In this document: piece after piece, positions 11,991 to 22,539 of the stretch | Position numbering within the stretch: position 1 is the stretch's first letter | Layout of the letters: each line of letters opens with the position of its first letter | NCBI RefSeq assembly: GCF_008831285.2 | Contig: NW_022204507.1 | Coordinates: forward strand, 5,848,174-5,912,173 | Direction of reading: 5' to 3' | From: Nymphaea colorata | Lineage: Eukaryota > Streptophyta > Magnoliopsida > Nymphaeales > Nymphaeaceae | DNA length: 64,000 nucleotides | Notes under the pieces: generated by a model | Database searches by the model: none | What the model was told of the DNA's origin: nothing | The model's input: the letters and a program-made list of their open reading frames with translations, nothing else | Translations under genes and position numbers: made by a program

Positions 11991-12960
11991 GGAAAAACCC
12001 CTTTTTTGCCAAACCCCCTTTTTGTCTCTCAAATTTAGCTGACTAATTTGCATAGCTTTGGTGCATCCCTGCAGCAACAGACAGCCATAATGGATGGTGC
12101 CGGTGGAAACTCCCTTTGGTTGCGTTTGATGCCCTCGGATCTTAGATCTGAGGGTTGATTTTGGATAGTCGGATCTCAGACCAAAGTTTTTAAAATCGAA
12201 ACATTACGAATTTCGTGTTTACATTTGGTGCGACCAGTTTTTTGTCCTTTCCCTTTTCTTCCGCCTTGCTGACGTCCCATCGTTTGCACCCCCTTCCTGG
12301 CCTCTTTTACCTACCCGTGGATTCATTTTTTCTTCTTGCTATCTGGCCTTCTTTCGTTCTTATCTTGCATCACTCCCACTCTGGTCCCTTTTGTCCCCTG
12401 GCCCTTCTCCTCGTGCCATTGTTTTTGTCTGGCTTCTTCTTGCTGGCCACATCAACACTTTTGACGGATTGCATCAACACTTCTTGCTAGCTCATTTTCT
12501 CTTGGTGGTGCCTTTTGAAGGAGTGCAACAACAGGGTCTTTAGGGGCACCTCCTCATCACCGGATTTTGTGGCTCATCTCGTGTAGGGGATATCCATTTT
12601 GCTATTCGGCTACAGTGCCGTCCTTTGTCTGCGGTTGGGTGACCATGCCACTCCATCTATCCACTCTCTCCTCACCCTTCTTATTTTGTTTATTGTGTGG
12701 GTGCCTCGTATATTTTGTTTTTATTTTTGTTTTTGCGGATTGTTCTTGTATCTTGGGGACTTCTTGTCCCCAAATTTTGTTATGAATTTCCAGTTTATGA
12801 GCTCTCTCTCTCTCTTTCTCTATGGTTCAACCATCAAATGACCAATAGAGCTCTAGTTGGTGTCATGTCTCTCTCTCTCTCTCTCTCTGCCTATGTGAGC
12901 CCATAAAAAGGAGGTCTGAGTACCTCTTTTCTGGCCGAAAAAGAGGGCATCCCCTGGCCA
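11991..12960. other. Pyrimidine-rich intergenic DNA, no gene recognised
   Basis: Mostly C/T-rich on the plus strand with several CT runs (for example 12,801-12,818 and 12,869-12,887). A near-perfect palindrome, CCTCGGATCTTAGATCTGAGG, lies at about 12,133-12,152. Open frames of 60-90 codons here are hydrophobic by composition and show no family motif. Confidence 0.45.
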
Positions 12961-12966
12961 CTATCG

Positions 12967-13225
12967 ATGGTTTCGATTTTGAAACCCATGGCCATTGCTG
13001 AGGGCTTGTCGAGTCAAACCCTGAGCATTGGAGGAGGATTTCGATTATTGAAGCCTTGGTGATGACCGAGGAATTTGATTTTGAAACCCTCGACCACTGC
13101 GAGGGTTTCTATTTGAAACTCGTGGCAATGATCAAATGCTTTGATTCTGAAACCTCAACCACTGCTGAGGATTTTGATTCTGAAACCCTCATCACTGGCT
13201 GAGAGTTTTTGTTTCTGAGAAGCCC
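12967..13225. repeat. Degenerate minisatellite, period about 33-36 bp, about 8 units
   Basis: Successive units share the core GATTTTGATTCTGAAACCCT followed by a CACTGCTGAGG-like end. For example, units start near 12,967, 13,035, 13,068, 13,135 and 13,167. Divergence between units is substantial. Each plus-strand unit tends to carry TGA, so translation in that frame is unlikely. The minus frame keeps a repeating GFKIE-like peptide over part of the array. Function unknown. Confidence 0.6.
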
Positions 13226-13559
13226 TTTGCGGAAGGTCATGGAAGAGAAAGAGAGAGAGAGGACTCTTCCTGCCATGACCTATCCAGCGGAGATGAGCTG
13301 AGATCCGCAGAAGAGGTTGGAGCCCCCTCTCTTCATAGATCTGAAATACACAGAAGTTAAAATCGGTGTTTGATAACTCCATGGATTTCTCGGTAGATCC
13401 GACGTTGGATCTGAGAGACACAGCTATCAAGCACACACCCTTTTTGTCAAGTGAATCTTACTGATGGTTTCATGAAACCCACTTTTCATCTGATCAACTT
13501 GAATACATGGTAGTGGGAGAAAAAGAAACCCCTTTTTCAGCAATAGGTGGGTGGGAATT

Positions 13560-13805
13560 AAGATATCAGTGCCAAATAAAAAGTTTTTTCTTATTTTCAT
13601 TAAAGTTTTCCGTGATGGAGTCTTGATTCATGAATTTTTTTATCCGTTTTTGAAACATCCAGGAAAAAAATCATGAAAACATGTTGAAAAAGTTTATCAT
13701 ACAAAATGATTTTTAGTGGCACCGAATGTGTGCCATTGAATGTCCTTTTGTGGGGCATAATAAGTGCCACCAAAAATGTCAATGAATGTCGATTGATGAA
13801 ATTAT
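13560..13805. repeat. TGGCA/TGCCA-rich repeat, left flank of the copia insertion
   Basis: Contains GTGGCACC, GTGCCATTGAATGTC, GTGCCACC and similar direct and inverted words. The same vocabulary resumes at 18,575-18,960 to the right of the copia element. The copia therefore appears to have inserted into a pre-existing repeat. Arrays of short direct and inverted words of this type are typical of CACTA subterminal regions, but no CACTA terminus was identified here. Confidence 0.5.
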
Positions 13806-14119
13806 TGTGAAAGATTTTCCTTGTTGTCAAGGAGAAATTGGTGAAAATTGAATCCACTAAACATGGCAAGAAGAAAACGTCAATGAAGGAGCGACCCAAC
13901 TACGGAAAGAAAGCTTGAATTCAAACTTTCTGTTACCTATCAAAGGTTATATCATTGTTGTACTACCATAGTTAGTTTACATTTGTACGTCAAGTCTTGT
14001 AACACTTTACAATTCATACTATATAAAGAGAAGAAATACTCTTGCAGAAATCAATGCAGGAGAGTTATTCATTCCATTGTGTCATCATCTCCTCTCTTTC
14101 TCTCTTGTTACTAGTTTCT
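13806..14119 (+). repeat. 5' LTR of copia element 1
   Basis: Starts TGTGAAAGATTTTCC and ends GTTTCT just before the primer-binding site. It is preceded by ATTAT (13,801-13,805), matching ATTAT after the 3' LTR (18,570-18,574), the expected 5-bp target duplication. A TATA box (ACTATATAAAG) lies at 14,018-14,028. The LTR is about 57 bp longer than its 3' partner. The right terminus is not the canonical CA, so the last base is uncertain. Confidence 0.85.
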
Positions 14120-14122
14120 TTA

Positions 14123-14136
14123 TGGTATCAAGGCCA
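14123..14136 (+). other. Primer-binding site of copia element 1
   Basis: TGGTATCAAGGCC lies a few bases after the 5' LTR. It matches the usual plant copia primer site complementary to initiator tRNA-Met (TGGTATCAGAGC) with one or two changes. Confidence 0.8.
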
Positions 14137-14139
14137 CTT

Positions 14140-17100
14140 ACCACTAAGCACATGGATCGTTCTCGTCAATTGCAAGCCTCATCTCTGTGAAGCTAAATAG
14201 AGATAATTATTTGCTATAGAGGAGCCAACTTGAGTCTGTGATGATATCTCAAGATTTGATGAAGTTTGTTGATAGATCTGGTGAATCTCCATCAAAAACG
14301 ATTCCAAGAGATGGCAAAAATGAACTCAACCTGAGTTCGCCATGTGGAGAAAATCAGACCAATTGGTTTTGAGCTGGATCAAAGCCACCATTTTCAAAGC
14401 TGTTCTCGGTCAAAGAATCAGGACTCGCTCAGCGTGAGAGGCTTGGATGGCATTAGAAAAATCCTATGTCTCGCTGTCTGCACTGCGAGTCATGTTATTG
14501 AAGAAAGAACTGATGTTCGTCAAGAAAGGTAACTCAGATATGACTTCATACTTGTAGAAAGTTAAATTTTAAGTGGATTCTCTTGATGCGGCTGGCTGTC
14601 ATACGCCAATGGAAGACTTAGTTCAAATCATGGTTAATGGACTTCCATCAAAGTATGAAAGTTTGATCACTTATATCCTGAACAAAATTGCCTAGTTTTG
14701 CCAAGCTTTATGATCTTTTATTGAATAAAGAAACACATCGTCAACTTATGAAACCTGATGTTGCCGAGTCACCTATGGAAAAGCAAGTTACCATAACAGC
14801 CTTCAATACCATTCGAGGCCGTGGACATGGGGACGGTCGAGGCTATTATCAAGGAAGAGGCGGTCTTGGTAGAAACCAGTCTCTTCAGCCGGCCCAAAAT
14901 CAATTCAATAATCATCTAATGACTGGTTTTTAGCCAAACAATCCTTCACAGCCGAACCACCAGCAAACTACCCTACCATCCAAGAAGATCATTGAGTGCC
15001 AATACTGTGGCAAGGGTCACACAGCCAAGTTGTGCTGAGATAATAATCCTCGCGCATTCTCAGCCTTAACAGTACAAGAATTGGGTGATAAATATTGGTA
15101 TCTAGATACAGAGGCAACCAACAATATTATCGCTAGTGATGAAAATCTGGAGAACAAGCAAACGTACTCAGGCCCGAATCCATAATGGTTGGAAACGGTA
15201 AGTGCCTCCCTATTTATCACGTAGGGAACTTACGGTTAATATTCAAGGGACTGATTTTATTATGAAAAATAGCTGACAATCTGATTTTTGTGATCATTCT
15301 ACATCTGACAACGATTGCATTTTTTAATTTACTCTGTCTGAATTTGTGATCAAGGACCACAAAACAGGAACAGTACTTCTTCGAGGACCGAAAACTAGTA
15401 TTGGTCTTTACCCGCTTCAAGTAAAGACTAGATCTAGTGATAACATCAAGAAGGTGTGTGTGGCTCAACAAACAAAGAAGGTTCAAGGGTCATATGAGGA
15501 ATGGATAAGCAGCCATATTCGTTACTAAAAGAACATAGTATCTTTGCTTAGTGCTCTCAGTTACATCTCAATAAGCATCCCTATTCCAAAGAAGGTGTGT
15601 GAACATTGTCTAATTGGAAAGGGGCATAAGTTGCCGTTTCCCTTGTCGTCTCTTCATGCTGCTAAACCTCTTGAACTCCTTCACATGGTTGTTTGGGGAG
15701 CAGCCTTGGTGGAGTGCAAAGATGGTTTTAAGTACTTTCTATTTATTGTTGACAACTATTCCTGATTTACCTGGATGTTTCCATTGAAAAATAAAAGTGA
15801 CGTATATTAGTGTTTCATCAATTTCAAAACTCTTGTCGAAAACCAGTTGGGAACCACCATCAAAACTGTTAAATCAGACAATGGAGGGGAATTTTGCAAT
15901 AAAATTCTTGAAAATGAGTTGGAAAACCAGGGAATTGTGCACCATTTTTTATGCCCCTATACACCCGAACAAAACGGGATTGTAGAAAGAAAAAATTGGC
16001 ATGTAGTTGAAATAAGATTAAGTATGCTTCATGATGCTCAACTTCACCATCCGTTTTGGGTGGAAGTCTTTTGAATGGTGGTCTATATAATCAATCGGCT
16101 ACCTACTCTCATACTAGATTAGAAATCTCCGTTTTAAATGATATTCAATCAAGTTCCCAATTATAGCTTTCTTCGAGTATTTGGATCCAAGTGCTACCCA
16201 TTATTGACATTGAGTAATGACAACAAGCTTCAACCAAAGACAACTCCATGCATTTTTATTGGATATGGGAGTCAACACAAAGGATATGTATGTCTAGATC
16301 CCAAATCAAGGCGAGTGTTAATCTCTCGACATGTTATTTTTGACGAGCAGTCTAGAGGCTTCAGCAACACCAGTGATGTATCGTTTCAAGAGGCTGATCT
16401 TGAACAGTGGGCATCAAAATTTCATTATCCTTTTAATAGTGAGTTCAATACAACAGACCCAGGGCAAACCACACTAAGCGACTCTCATACAGAAAGTGTC
16501 GTCATCCCTCCAGCAATCAATATAGAGGGCCAACCAGGTGAGGCTCAGACCGAAGCAATCCAAACTCAATCAGACATACCACATATTGCTGCCATTCCAG
16601 ATCAACCGTCCACAAGTGGAAGCCAAGACATCATCACCCTGCTTGACAGTCATTAAGACGCCCGCATAGAATGGTCACCCATTCTATAACAGGTGTGTCA
16701 TCTCATTCACATCAAATGGTCACTTGTTCTATGACAGGTTCTCTCAAACACAAGACATTCTCCGCTCAAACAAAGATGGGAGTCAAACAGGAGCCAGCCA
16801 CATTCAAGGAAGCCAGCAGCATTACTCACTGGATTAATGCTATGCAACAGTAAATACATGCATTGCATAAAAATTAAACCTGGAGTCTAGTACCACGACG
16901 GCCATAGTATAATATTATTGATACTAAATGGATATACAAGCTTAAATGCACTGCTGATGGTTCCATTTCAAGGTACAAGGCACATCTGGTTGCTCGAGGA
17001 TTCTAACAAGAAGCCAGGATAGACTATTTGGAGACTTTCAGTCCCACGGTTAAGCCCACTACAATTTACGTCATTCTCACCATCGTTGTACAACATGCAC

Positions 17101-18300
17101 GGTCTCTTCGCCAGCTCGACTTTGATAATGCATTCCTAAATGACTTTCTTAATGAAGACATTTACATCACCCAGCCAGAAGGGTTTGAAGATCCGAGTCT
17201 TTTGTCTCACATTTGCAAACTCAACAAAGCGTTGTACGGATTGAAGCAGGCCCCTCGAGCTTGGTATCAACGCCTGAGTATCTTTCTTAGCGACATTGGA
17301 TTTCAGGTATCTCAATTAGATGTGTCTCTCTTTATTTTCCGCCAACAATGTGAAAAGATATATATCTTAGCTTATGTTGATGATATTATTATCACTGGAT
17401 CATTCGATGCACTCATATATATAACTTTTGCCAAACATCGGCCATCATTTTCAGTCAAGAACTTGGGTGATTTATCATATTTTCTTGGCATAGAGGTGAT
17501 TCGGCATCCCAACTATTTGGTTCTTTGGCAAGGAGCTTATCTTAACAATGTATTACAAAAAGCTAACATGACCAATGCCAAGCCTGCCCAAACACCTATG
17601 TCAACTGTCCATGTTTCGGGGTTTAGCACTCCATTCTCGGATCCTAGTCTCTAACGGAGCGTGGTGGGAGCATTACAATATCTCACCCTCACACGTCTGG
17701 ATGTAGCATTTGCAGTAAATCGAACATGTAAATACATGGATTAACCCTTAGAATGCCATTGGAGGCTCATAAAGCAAATTCTCAGATATTTACAGGGCAC
17801 AAGCCAGCTTGGACTATGCATTCAAAAATCAGATCATCTTCACTTAATGCATTTGTCAACGCTGATTGGGCTGGACGTATTGAAGACAGAAAAACAACAG
17901 GTGGATGTGTAACGTTCTTGGGTAATAATCTTATCTCCTGGGCATCAAAAAGCAACAAACCGTGACTCGTTCAAGTACAGAAGCTGAATATAATTCTCTC
18001 ACATTGCTGCTGCAGGAATTCTTATGGCTGAAAGCCCTACTAATCAAATTGGGCATATCATGCACTGGAACTCTAATATCGTGGTGTGACAATATAGGTG
18101 CATTATACTTAGCAGCGAACCCTGTTCGCTATCCAAGAATATCTCAATCCACTTTTGCGAGATCACGTATCAAAGGAAAATATCTCAATCAAGTTTATTA
18201 GATCATCCGAGCAAATAGCAAATGGACAGACCAAACCTCTTGGATCTACTAAGTTCAAAGAATTTAGAGTCTAGCTGAGCATTATCCCTGCCACCCACAG
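14140..18300 (+). pseudogene. Ty1/copia gag-pol of element 1, inactivated
   Basis: Copia order is kept. Degenerate gag (about 14,170-15,060) includes an RGRG patch and a zinc knuckle at 15,000-15,036 with C-X2-C-X3-H-X4-C spacing, one residue short of the standard. The protease site near 15,105 reads DTEAT, with Glu where the essential Gly should be. In integrase (about 15,540-16,070) the first catalytic Asp position (15,688-15,690) is Val, while the second Asp (SDNGGEF, 15,874) and the Glu region (PEQNGIVERKN) remain. The linker spans 16,140-16,850. Reverse transcriptase (17,030-17,654) has LYGLKQAPRAWYQ and YVDD (17,373-17,384). RNase H lies at 17,840-18,200 with SSTEAEYNSL. Many stops and frameshifts are present, including a stop just before the RT domain near 17,005. 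It copies RNA to DNA in intact relatives; this copy cannot. Confidence 0.9.
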
Positions 18301-18312
18301 CTTGAGGGAGCG
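18298..18312 (+). other. Polypurine tract of copia element 1
   Basis: CAGCTTGAGGGAGCG lies immediately before the 3' LTR. Copia elements use such a purine run to prime plus-strand DNA. Confidence 0.7.
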
Positions 18313-18569
18313 TGTGAAAGATTTTCCTCGTTGTCAGGAGAAATTGGTGGAAATTGAATCCACTAAACTTGGCAAAAAGAAAACATCAATGGAGGAGCAC
18401 CCAACTAAGGAAAGAAAGTTTGAATTCAAACATTCCATTACCTCTCAAACGTTATATCATTGTTGTACTACCATACTTAGTTTACACGTTGTATTTATCC
18501 CAAGTCTTGTAGCGGTTTACAATTCATTCTATTGTGTCATCATCTCCTCTCTCTCTCGCTCTTGTTTCT
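18313..18569 (+). repeat. 3' LTR of copia element 1, with promoter-core deletion
   Basis: Aligns with the 5' LTR (TGTGAAAGATTTTCC start, shared GTTGTACTACCATA and ATTGTGTCATCATC blocks) but lacks about 55 bp corresponding to 14,012-14,066, which carries the TATA box. The missing piece lies between two copies of ATTCAT in the 5' LTR, and only one ATTCAT remains here. It is followed by the ATTAT duplication. Overall divergence from the 5' LTR is clearly higher than for the gypsy element, so this is an old insertion. Confidence 0.85.
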
Positions 18570-18574
18570 ATTAT

Positions 18575-19180
18575 CTTTAATATTTTGTGGCACAATACTC
18601 AAATGTCATAAATAGCCTATTTCGTGGCATTTTATTAATGATCCTGAAAACCTTTCATTGATGTTGGAGTTGTGCCGCAGTCGGCACTTACAAAAGCCTC
18701 AGCTGGCCATTGAAGGAGCTCTCAGTGGCGTTTTTCCAAAGCTGGTATTAGATTACTATGACAAAAAAAAACGCCACCGTCTATCTTTTATGGCACTGCC
18801 TCTACGCAGAAACTTTCAATAAACATCCTTAGTGGCACATATCTGTACGCCATTATTTACATTTTATGACAGATTACGAATGCCATTGATGGTCTATTAA
18901 AGTGTCATTAAAGATCATTAGATGCTATTGCATAGACAATTAATTACAAAAGGAGTTCTCTCAGCAAGATAAAGGATCAATGTCATTAAACTAAGATTTT
19001 AAGTACATTATAAATGCAATAAACTAATCATAAGATTTAAAACTATTAATCCAACATTTGTACGTCTACCTCAAACTACAATCCAATCCACCATTACAAA
19101 ATCATCAGCCACCTTTCAATTCTTGTTATGTAAATGTAGGTCATTGTCAACAACCCTCCCTAATTTGAAAATATCTGGTC
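18575..19180. repeat. TGGCA-rich repeat, right flank of the copia insertion
   Basis: Direct and inverted short words (GTGGCAC, GTGGCATT, CGGCACTT, GTGGCGTT, GCCACC, TGGCACTG, AGTGGCACAT) continue the repeat seen at 13,560-13,805. No coding signal. I infer the subterminal repeat of a DNA transposon, possibly CACTA, split by the copia. Termini were not found. Confidence 0.5.
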
Positions 19181-19224
19181 TTCAAAGTGCAAGCTATCAC
19201 CCGAATTGACATTACTGCCACATG

Positions 19225-19322
19225 TTCGCATCAAATGAAGATGATGTTATGGCGACGTACATCTTTGGGTACTAATGAATTACAAAATTCCAATTAGTAC
19301 TGGCAGGCAACTCAGAAATTAT
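19225..19322 (-). pseudogene. SEC31 (COPII coat) fragment, downstream exon, damaged
   Basis: After an acceptor (TATGCACAG, just right of 19,322) the minus strand reads IISELPASTNWNF, then a stop where SEC31 has the Trp of the HWYPK motif, then YPK and SSSFDA. This is the SEC31 WD40 segment that follows the exon at 19,432-19,529, in the right order and orientation. It is separated from that exon by an intron of about 109 bp. SEC31 forms the outer COPII cage for ER-to-Golgi vesicles; this piece cannot do so. Confidence 0.8.
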
Positions 19323-19431
19323 CTGTGCATATTAGAAAGCAAAAAGAGAACGAATGAAGCTGTCATTAGGACACCATGAAACTGTCCATATTCTCTAAAC
19401 ATGAATAACTAGGGGGAGAATGAAACCTTAC

Positions 19432-19529
19432 CTCTCCAGTGACTGTGTCCGAGCATGGAGTTCTATTGTCTTTTGCACATGCAAGTAGGAAGGAGCTGTC
19501 AAAAGAACACCACGACATTGCAATCACAC
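19432..19529 (-). pseudogene. SEC31 (COPII coat) fragment, exon with intact splice sites
   Basis: A 98-bp exon on the minus strand encodes [20 protein letters not shown] followed by [13 protein letters not shown]. This matches the conserved WD40 stretch of plant SEC31 proteins (GVIAM.WCPSDSS and CAKDNRT). The acceptor CTTCTGCAG lies at its right edge and the donor GTAAGG at its left edge, both canonical. The intron is retained, so this came from genomic DNA and not from an mRNA copy. Only a small slice of a protein of more than 1,000 residues is present. It lies directly downstream of a root-cap/LEA gene fragment on the same strand. Confidence 0.85.
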
Positions 19530-19571
19530 CTGCAGAAGCACAGTAAACAGCTTGGACCCTAGGGCGAAAAG

Positions 19572-19879
19572 TTAACAGAATGATGGTATGCCTGTAGGAT
19601 CTCCAAGCGCAAGCTCCGGTGGAAAAACAATTTGCTCAATGACCTTGTTGGCACTCACAAAGATTTGGTGATCATCAAAGAGGACCGCAATGGATTGAAC
19701 CCATGTGAAGTGTCCGAACATGCCCGCCACCCGCTGACCAATGAAGTGTTCATTAATGTGTAGGTTGGCTTCAGAGAGCAAACAGAAGTCCTTATCCTTC
19801 CTCCCACGGAAGTAGAAGGGGATGCCATCTTCCCCAACAACACGACGGTCTTGGCACTCTCCTCCTGGCCTGTCACAGT
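19572..19879 (-). pseudogene. Root-cap / LEA-related protein fragment (one exon)
   Basis: After an acceptor (TTGTTTAAGCAG at 19,880-19,891) about 100 codons remain open: PGGECQDRRVVGEDGIPFYF, then RGRKDKDFCLLSEANLHIN, EHFIGQRVAGMFGHFTWVQS and IAVLFDDHQIFVSANK. These are hallmark motifs of plant root-cap/late-embryogenesis-related secreted proteins (GDGI.FYFHG, LHINAHFIG, FTWVQSI). After ANK the sequence leaves the family and ends at a TAA after [10 protein letters not shown]. The N-terminal signal region and the C-terminal half are missing. The exon is notably undamaged. With the SEC31 exon 43 bp downstream on the same strand, a chimeric transcript is possible but not shown. Confidence 0.85.
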
Positions 19880-19891
19880 CTGCTTAAACAA

Positions 19892-21424
19892 TAAAAGGAA
19901 TTAAACCAAAAAGATCTCACTAATATACTGAAATTACTCATGAACAAAATGCCACTGAAATTAATTAGTATCTCTCAACAGGTTATCTCAACTGATAAAT
20001 CATGTACGCATGAAAAAACAAGTTTCAATCCATATATAATTGATTGAAATGGCCCACTCAGTCTGATTTTGTTAAACAATTAAGTTTTAACAATGGTTTA
20101 TGTGGCACTTTGTGATGTTAGTCTGCAACATGGAAGAGAGAGCAGGAGTTATAGAGTTTATAACCTTACCCGATTTTTTGTATAGCATCTTTGGCATACC
20201 TCAATATAAACTAAAACTAACTATTTCAAATGACAATTTTACCCCAGCACATTTCCTTAGGAACTTTAGAACTTCAAGGAACCGAAAAAATAGTTAGGGA
20301 AATGGCCTCACGAGCGGGCTGAAGTAGATAACAGTAATAAAAGCAGCACAATAAGCATTCAAAATTAATAAATGGGACACTTACGGAGACTGCAGGAAAA
20401 GAGACCTATACCGGGTGATATCTTCACTGGTATTGCCCCTATCTTCATCTCTGAAATCACCGTATTGTGTCCCTCCCTACAGTCTCCCGTGGTGATGATG
20501 CGGTGCCTGGTGTAGCCAAATCTATAGCAATAATTTCTTTCCCCGGGGACAGATAGTCAATAACGGTGCCTCACCACCACTATAACTTTTAATTAAAAAA
20601 ACAAAATGCAGCCTTATATATGAAACATGGTAGTAACAAGATAATTAGTTTATGTACTTAAAAAGAAGAAATATAAAAGAATAAAATCTCAACTCCAAAG
20701 ATAGTACACAATTTGGCATCAACCTGCCAATGACCAACACTAGAAGATTTTCAGTTGATTCTTCTAGAAGTAGAAAAAAGTTAAATGAAACACTAACCAG
20801 AACAGAAGAAATTTTGTTCTCTTGGTGGCTGCTAAAATAGGATTCTAACATTACTGAATATACGGGACATACAACAAAAGACAAGTGTACGTTCCTTGCT
20901 GCTAGGCACGAGTGTCAAAAGATGGGGAGGAGTAGGAATACCTTAACAACATCCGCATTTTCAGGCAACACGAAAAATCAACCTTTTACTTTCACGATAT
21001 TTGCCTTTGATTTATCTTCTATACTATCCATGTATCCTGCTTATAAAAAAAGGACCAGATATAACCAGCACGTCTTGATGATAAAGTAGTACAAACTCTT
21101 TGACAACTATATGTGGCATAAAACAATGAATGCACAAAATTGGCATGTTAAGAATCCAGAATCAGTAGAATCGTTTGACATCCTGATGATCTAATGGGAG
21201 CTGATAAGCTGTTGATAGAAGCCCATCTTGGAGGCATCGTATGGTTGATAACTGTGTCTGACCAATCTCACAAATATCATAAGAGATGTTGATTTTTTCA
21301 AGTCCCATTCAAGCTTTCTATTTGATCATCATCTCAACGTGCAACAGTTTACATCCTTGAGTGCTCTACCTGTGTAGTACAACAAGGTCTTCTTTATCCC
21401 AACGTTGCGCCTCGTATCAGCAGC
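19892..21424. other. Unassigned part of the gene-fragment cluster
   Basis: No family recognised. A segment at 20,390-20,570 (minus) is GC-richer than its surroundings and stays open in one frame (GYTRHRIITTGDCREG, then HNTVISEMKIGAIPVK). It could be another captured exon, but I cannot name it. The rest is AT-rich. Confidence 0.35.
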
Positions 21425-21742
21425 AATTCTGATCAGCTGGTAGGCCCCAGTCGCCTTCCAAGTCCCCTCCCTTTACAATTCTATTTGGCTTCCTTCCACT
21501 ATAGTTCTTCCGATGTCTAGGAACACAGAAGTACCATTCTTTTCTGATATCATCTTCAGGTTCCTTATTAACCAAGTCAACATCATAATCAGAAGAATGG
21601 AGAAATTTATCTGTAAAATACAATGAAGACAGGAACCAGGGGCTGCTTTAAAAGTTCCTGGCATCTCCCAAGGGTCATAAGAATCAGTACGAAAAGCCAA
21701 GGCATTACCGATGACTAAAACATGTCGGTGGAACTTAGCCAT
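21425..21742 (-). pseudogene. NAC-domain-like gene fragment in two pieces
   Basis: The minus strand reads a first piece with SYDPWEMPG (about 21,742-21,650), then an intron-like stretch ending TATTTTACAG. A second piece from 21,610 contains EDDIRKEWYFCVPRHRKN and GRKPNRIVKGG, then LEGDWGLPADQ. The pattern resembles NAC subdomains B-D (EPWDLP, EWYFF.PRDRKY.NG.RPNR, GYWKATG.D). NAC proteins are plant transcription factors. The Trp-Lys-Ala-Thr-Gly core is altered, and the N- and C-terminal parts are absent, so this is not functional. Assignment is by motif order and is less certain than the neighbouring fragments. Confidence 0.65.
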
Positions 21743-22030
21743 GCATTGCTAACGGTTTTACCGATGTTTTTGTTGATTGTTAATGAAGATGGTGTTGGTT
21801 AAAATCATCATCAACATAGTGAAGTTAAGTGTTGGTGTAGCCACCATCACTGACGTGCCAAAACAGGTGGGTAAAATAGATTGTTACCAACATTGATATG
21901 TGTTGGTAATAGTTTCTTTTTACCCACAATGCTGAAAACTTCAGTAAAACTTTATACTGACAATGGTCTCAGATGTCGGTAAATTACTGATGATTCCGTG
22001 GACATCGGTAAAACTTTACCAGTGTCTAGA
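21743..22030. repeat. TTACCGATG/CATCGGTAA short-word array (CACTA-type subterminal repeats)
   Basis: Repeated direct and inverted variants of TCGGTAAA, for example TTTTACCGATG, GTTGGTAA, TTACCAACA, GTCGGTAAATTACTGATG and CATCGGTAAAACTTTACC. About ten occur in under 300 bp. Such arrays are typical binding-site clusters near CACTA element ends. The array separates the NAC and LysM-kinase fragments. Confidence 0.55.
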
Positions 22031-22405
22031 TCAATGTTACAATTAATCTTTATCAAACGCAATCTTATGCTTCGGTGAATGTGTCTTAATTTTTTCCCTA
22101 ATCCGCATAGGACATTTTTTTCAAATTAGAAATACATATATTAACCTGCTTTTATATAGTCTATGTATCAAAAGAAACAGTTAAATGCACATAAACTAAA
22201 CAAATATATATAACAAAATTTTGAACTTATATTACAATACAACCGATTTGTTATAGTTCAAAGTTTCAAAAGCCATGAACATAAATTGCTTCCAGGGTAA
22301 TCTCATAACCGAGGTGGAAATAGTGCAAAGTTTAGCAGTGTCGGCAAGTGAACAATGAACATTAAGAAAATATGTTAAAACTTGCTTCTTTAGTGTGGTA
22401 TAACC

Positions 22406-22531
22406 TAGAGCCAGTGTAGCTTCCCACTCAATTGAGGAGAGGAGGATTTGTGGCAGGGCAACAACAACTTGCTTTATGTCTGGTTGCAGAATTGGTTCCT
22501 CATCAATGCATTGCTTGGCTAGCATAGACAA
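22406..22531 (-). pseudogene. LysM receptor-like kinase C-terminal exon fragment
   Basis: After a CTTAG acceptor (22,532-22,536) the minus strand reads MLAKQCIDEEPILQPDIKQV, then VVALPQILLSSIEWEATLA. This is the end of the kinase domain and the characteristic tail of LYK3-type plant LysM receptor kinases (DEDPILRPDMKQVV, SQILLSSIEWEATLAG). These are plasma-membrane receptors for chitin-type signals. After EWEATLA the similarity stops and unrelated residues run to a stop at about 22,232. Only one exon is present; it has no stop and appears captured with its splice acceptor. Confidence 0.85.
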
Positions 22532-22539
22532 CTAAGTAC

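Noticed and set aside
12215-12906. Several overlapping hydrophobic frames as coding
   Set aside because: They arise from pyrimidine-rich DNA (Leu, Phe, Ser, Pro codons) in all frames.
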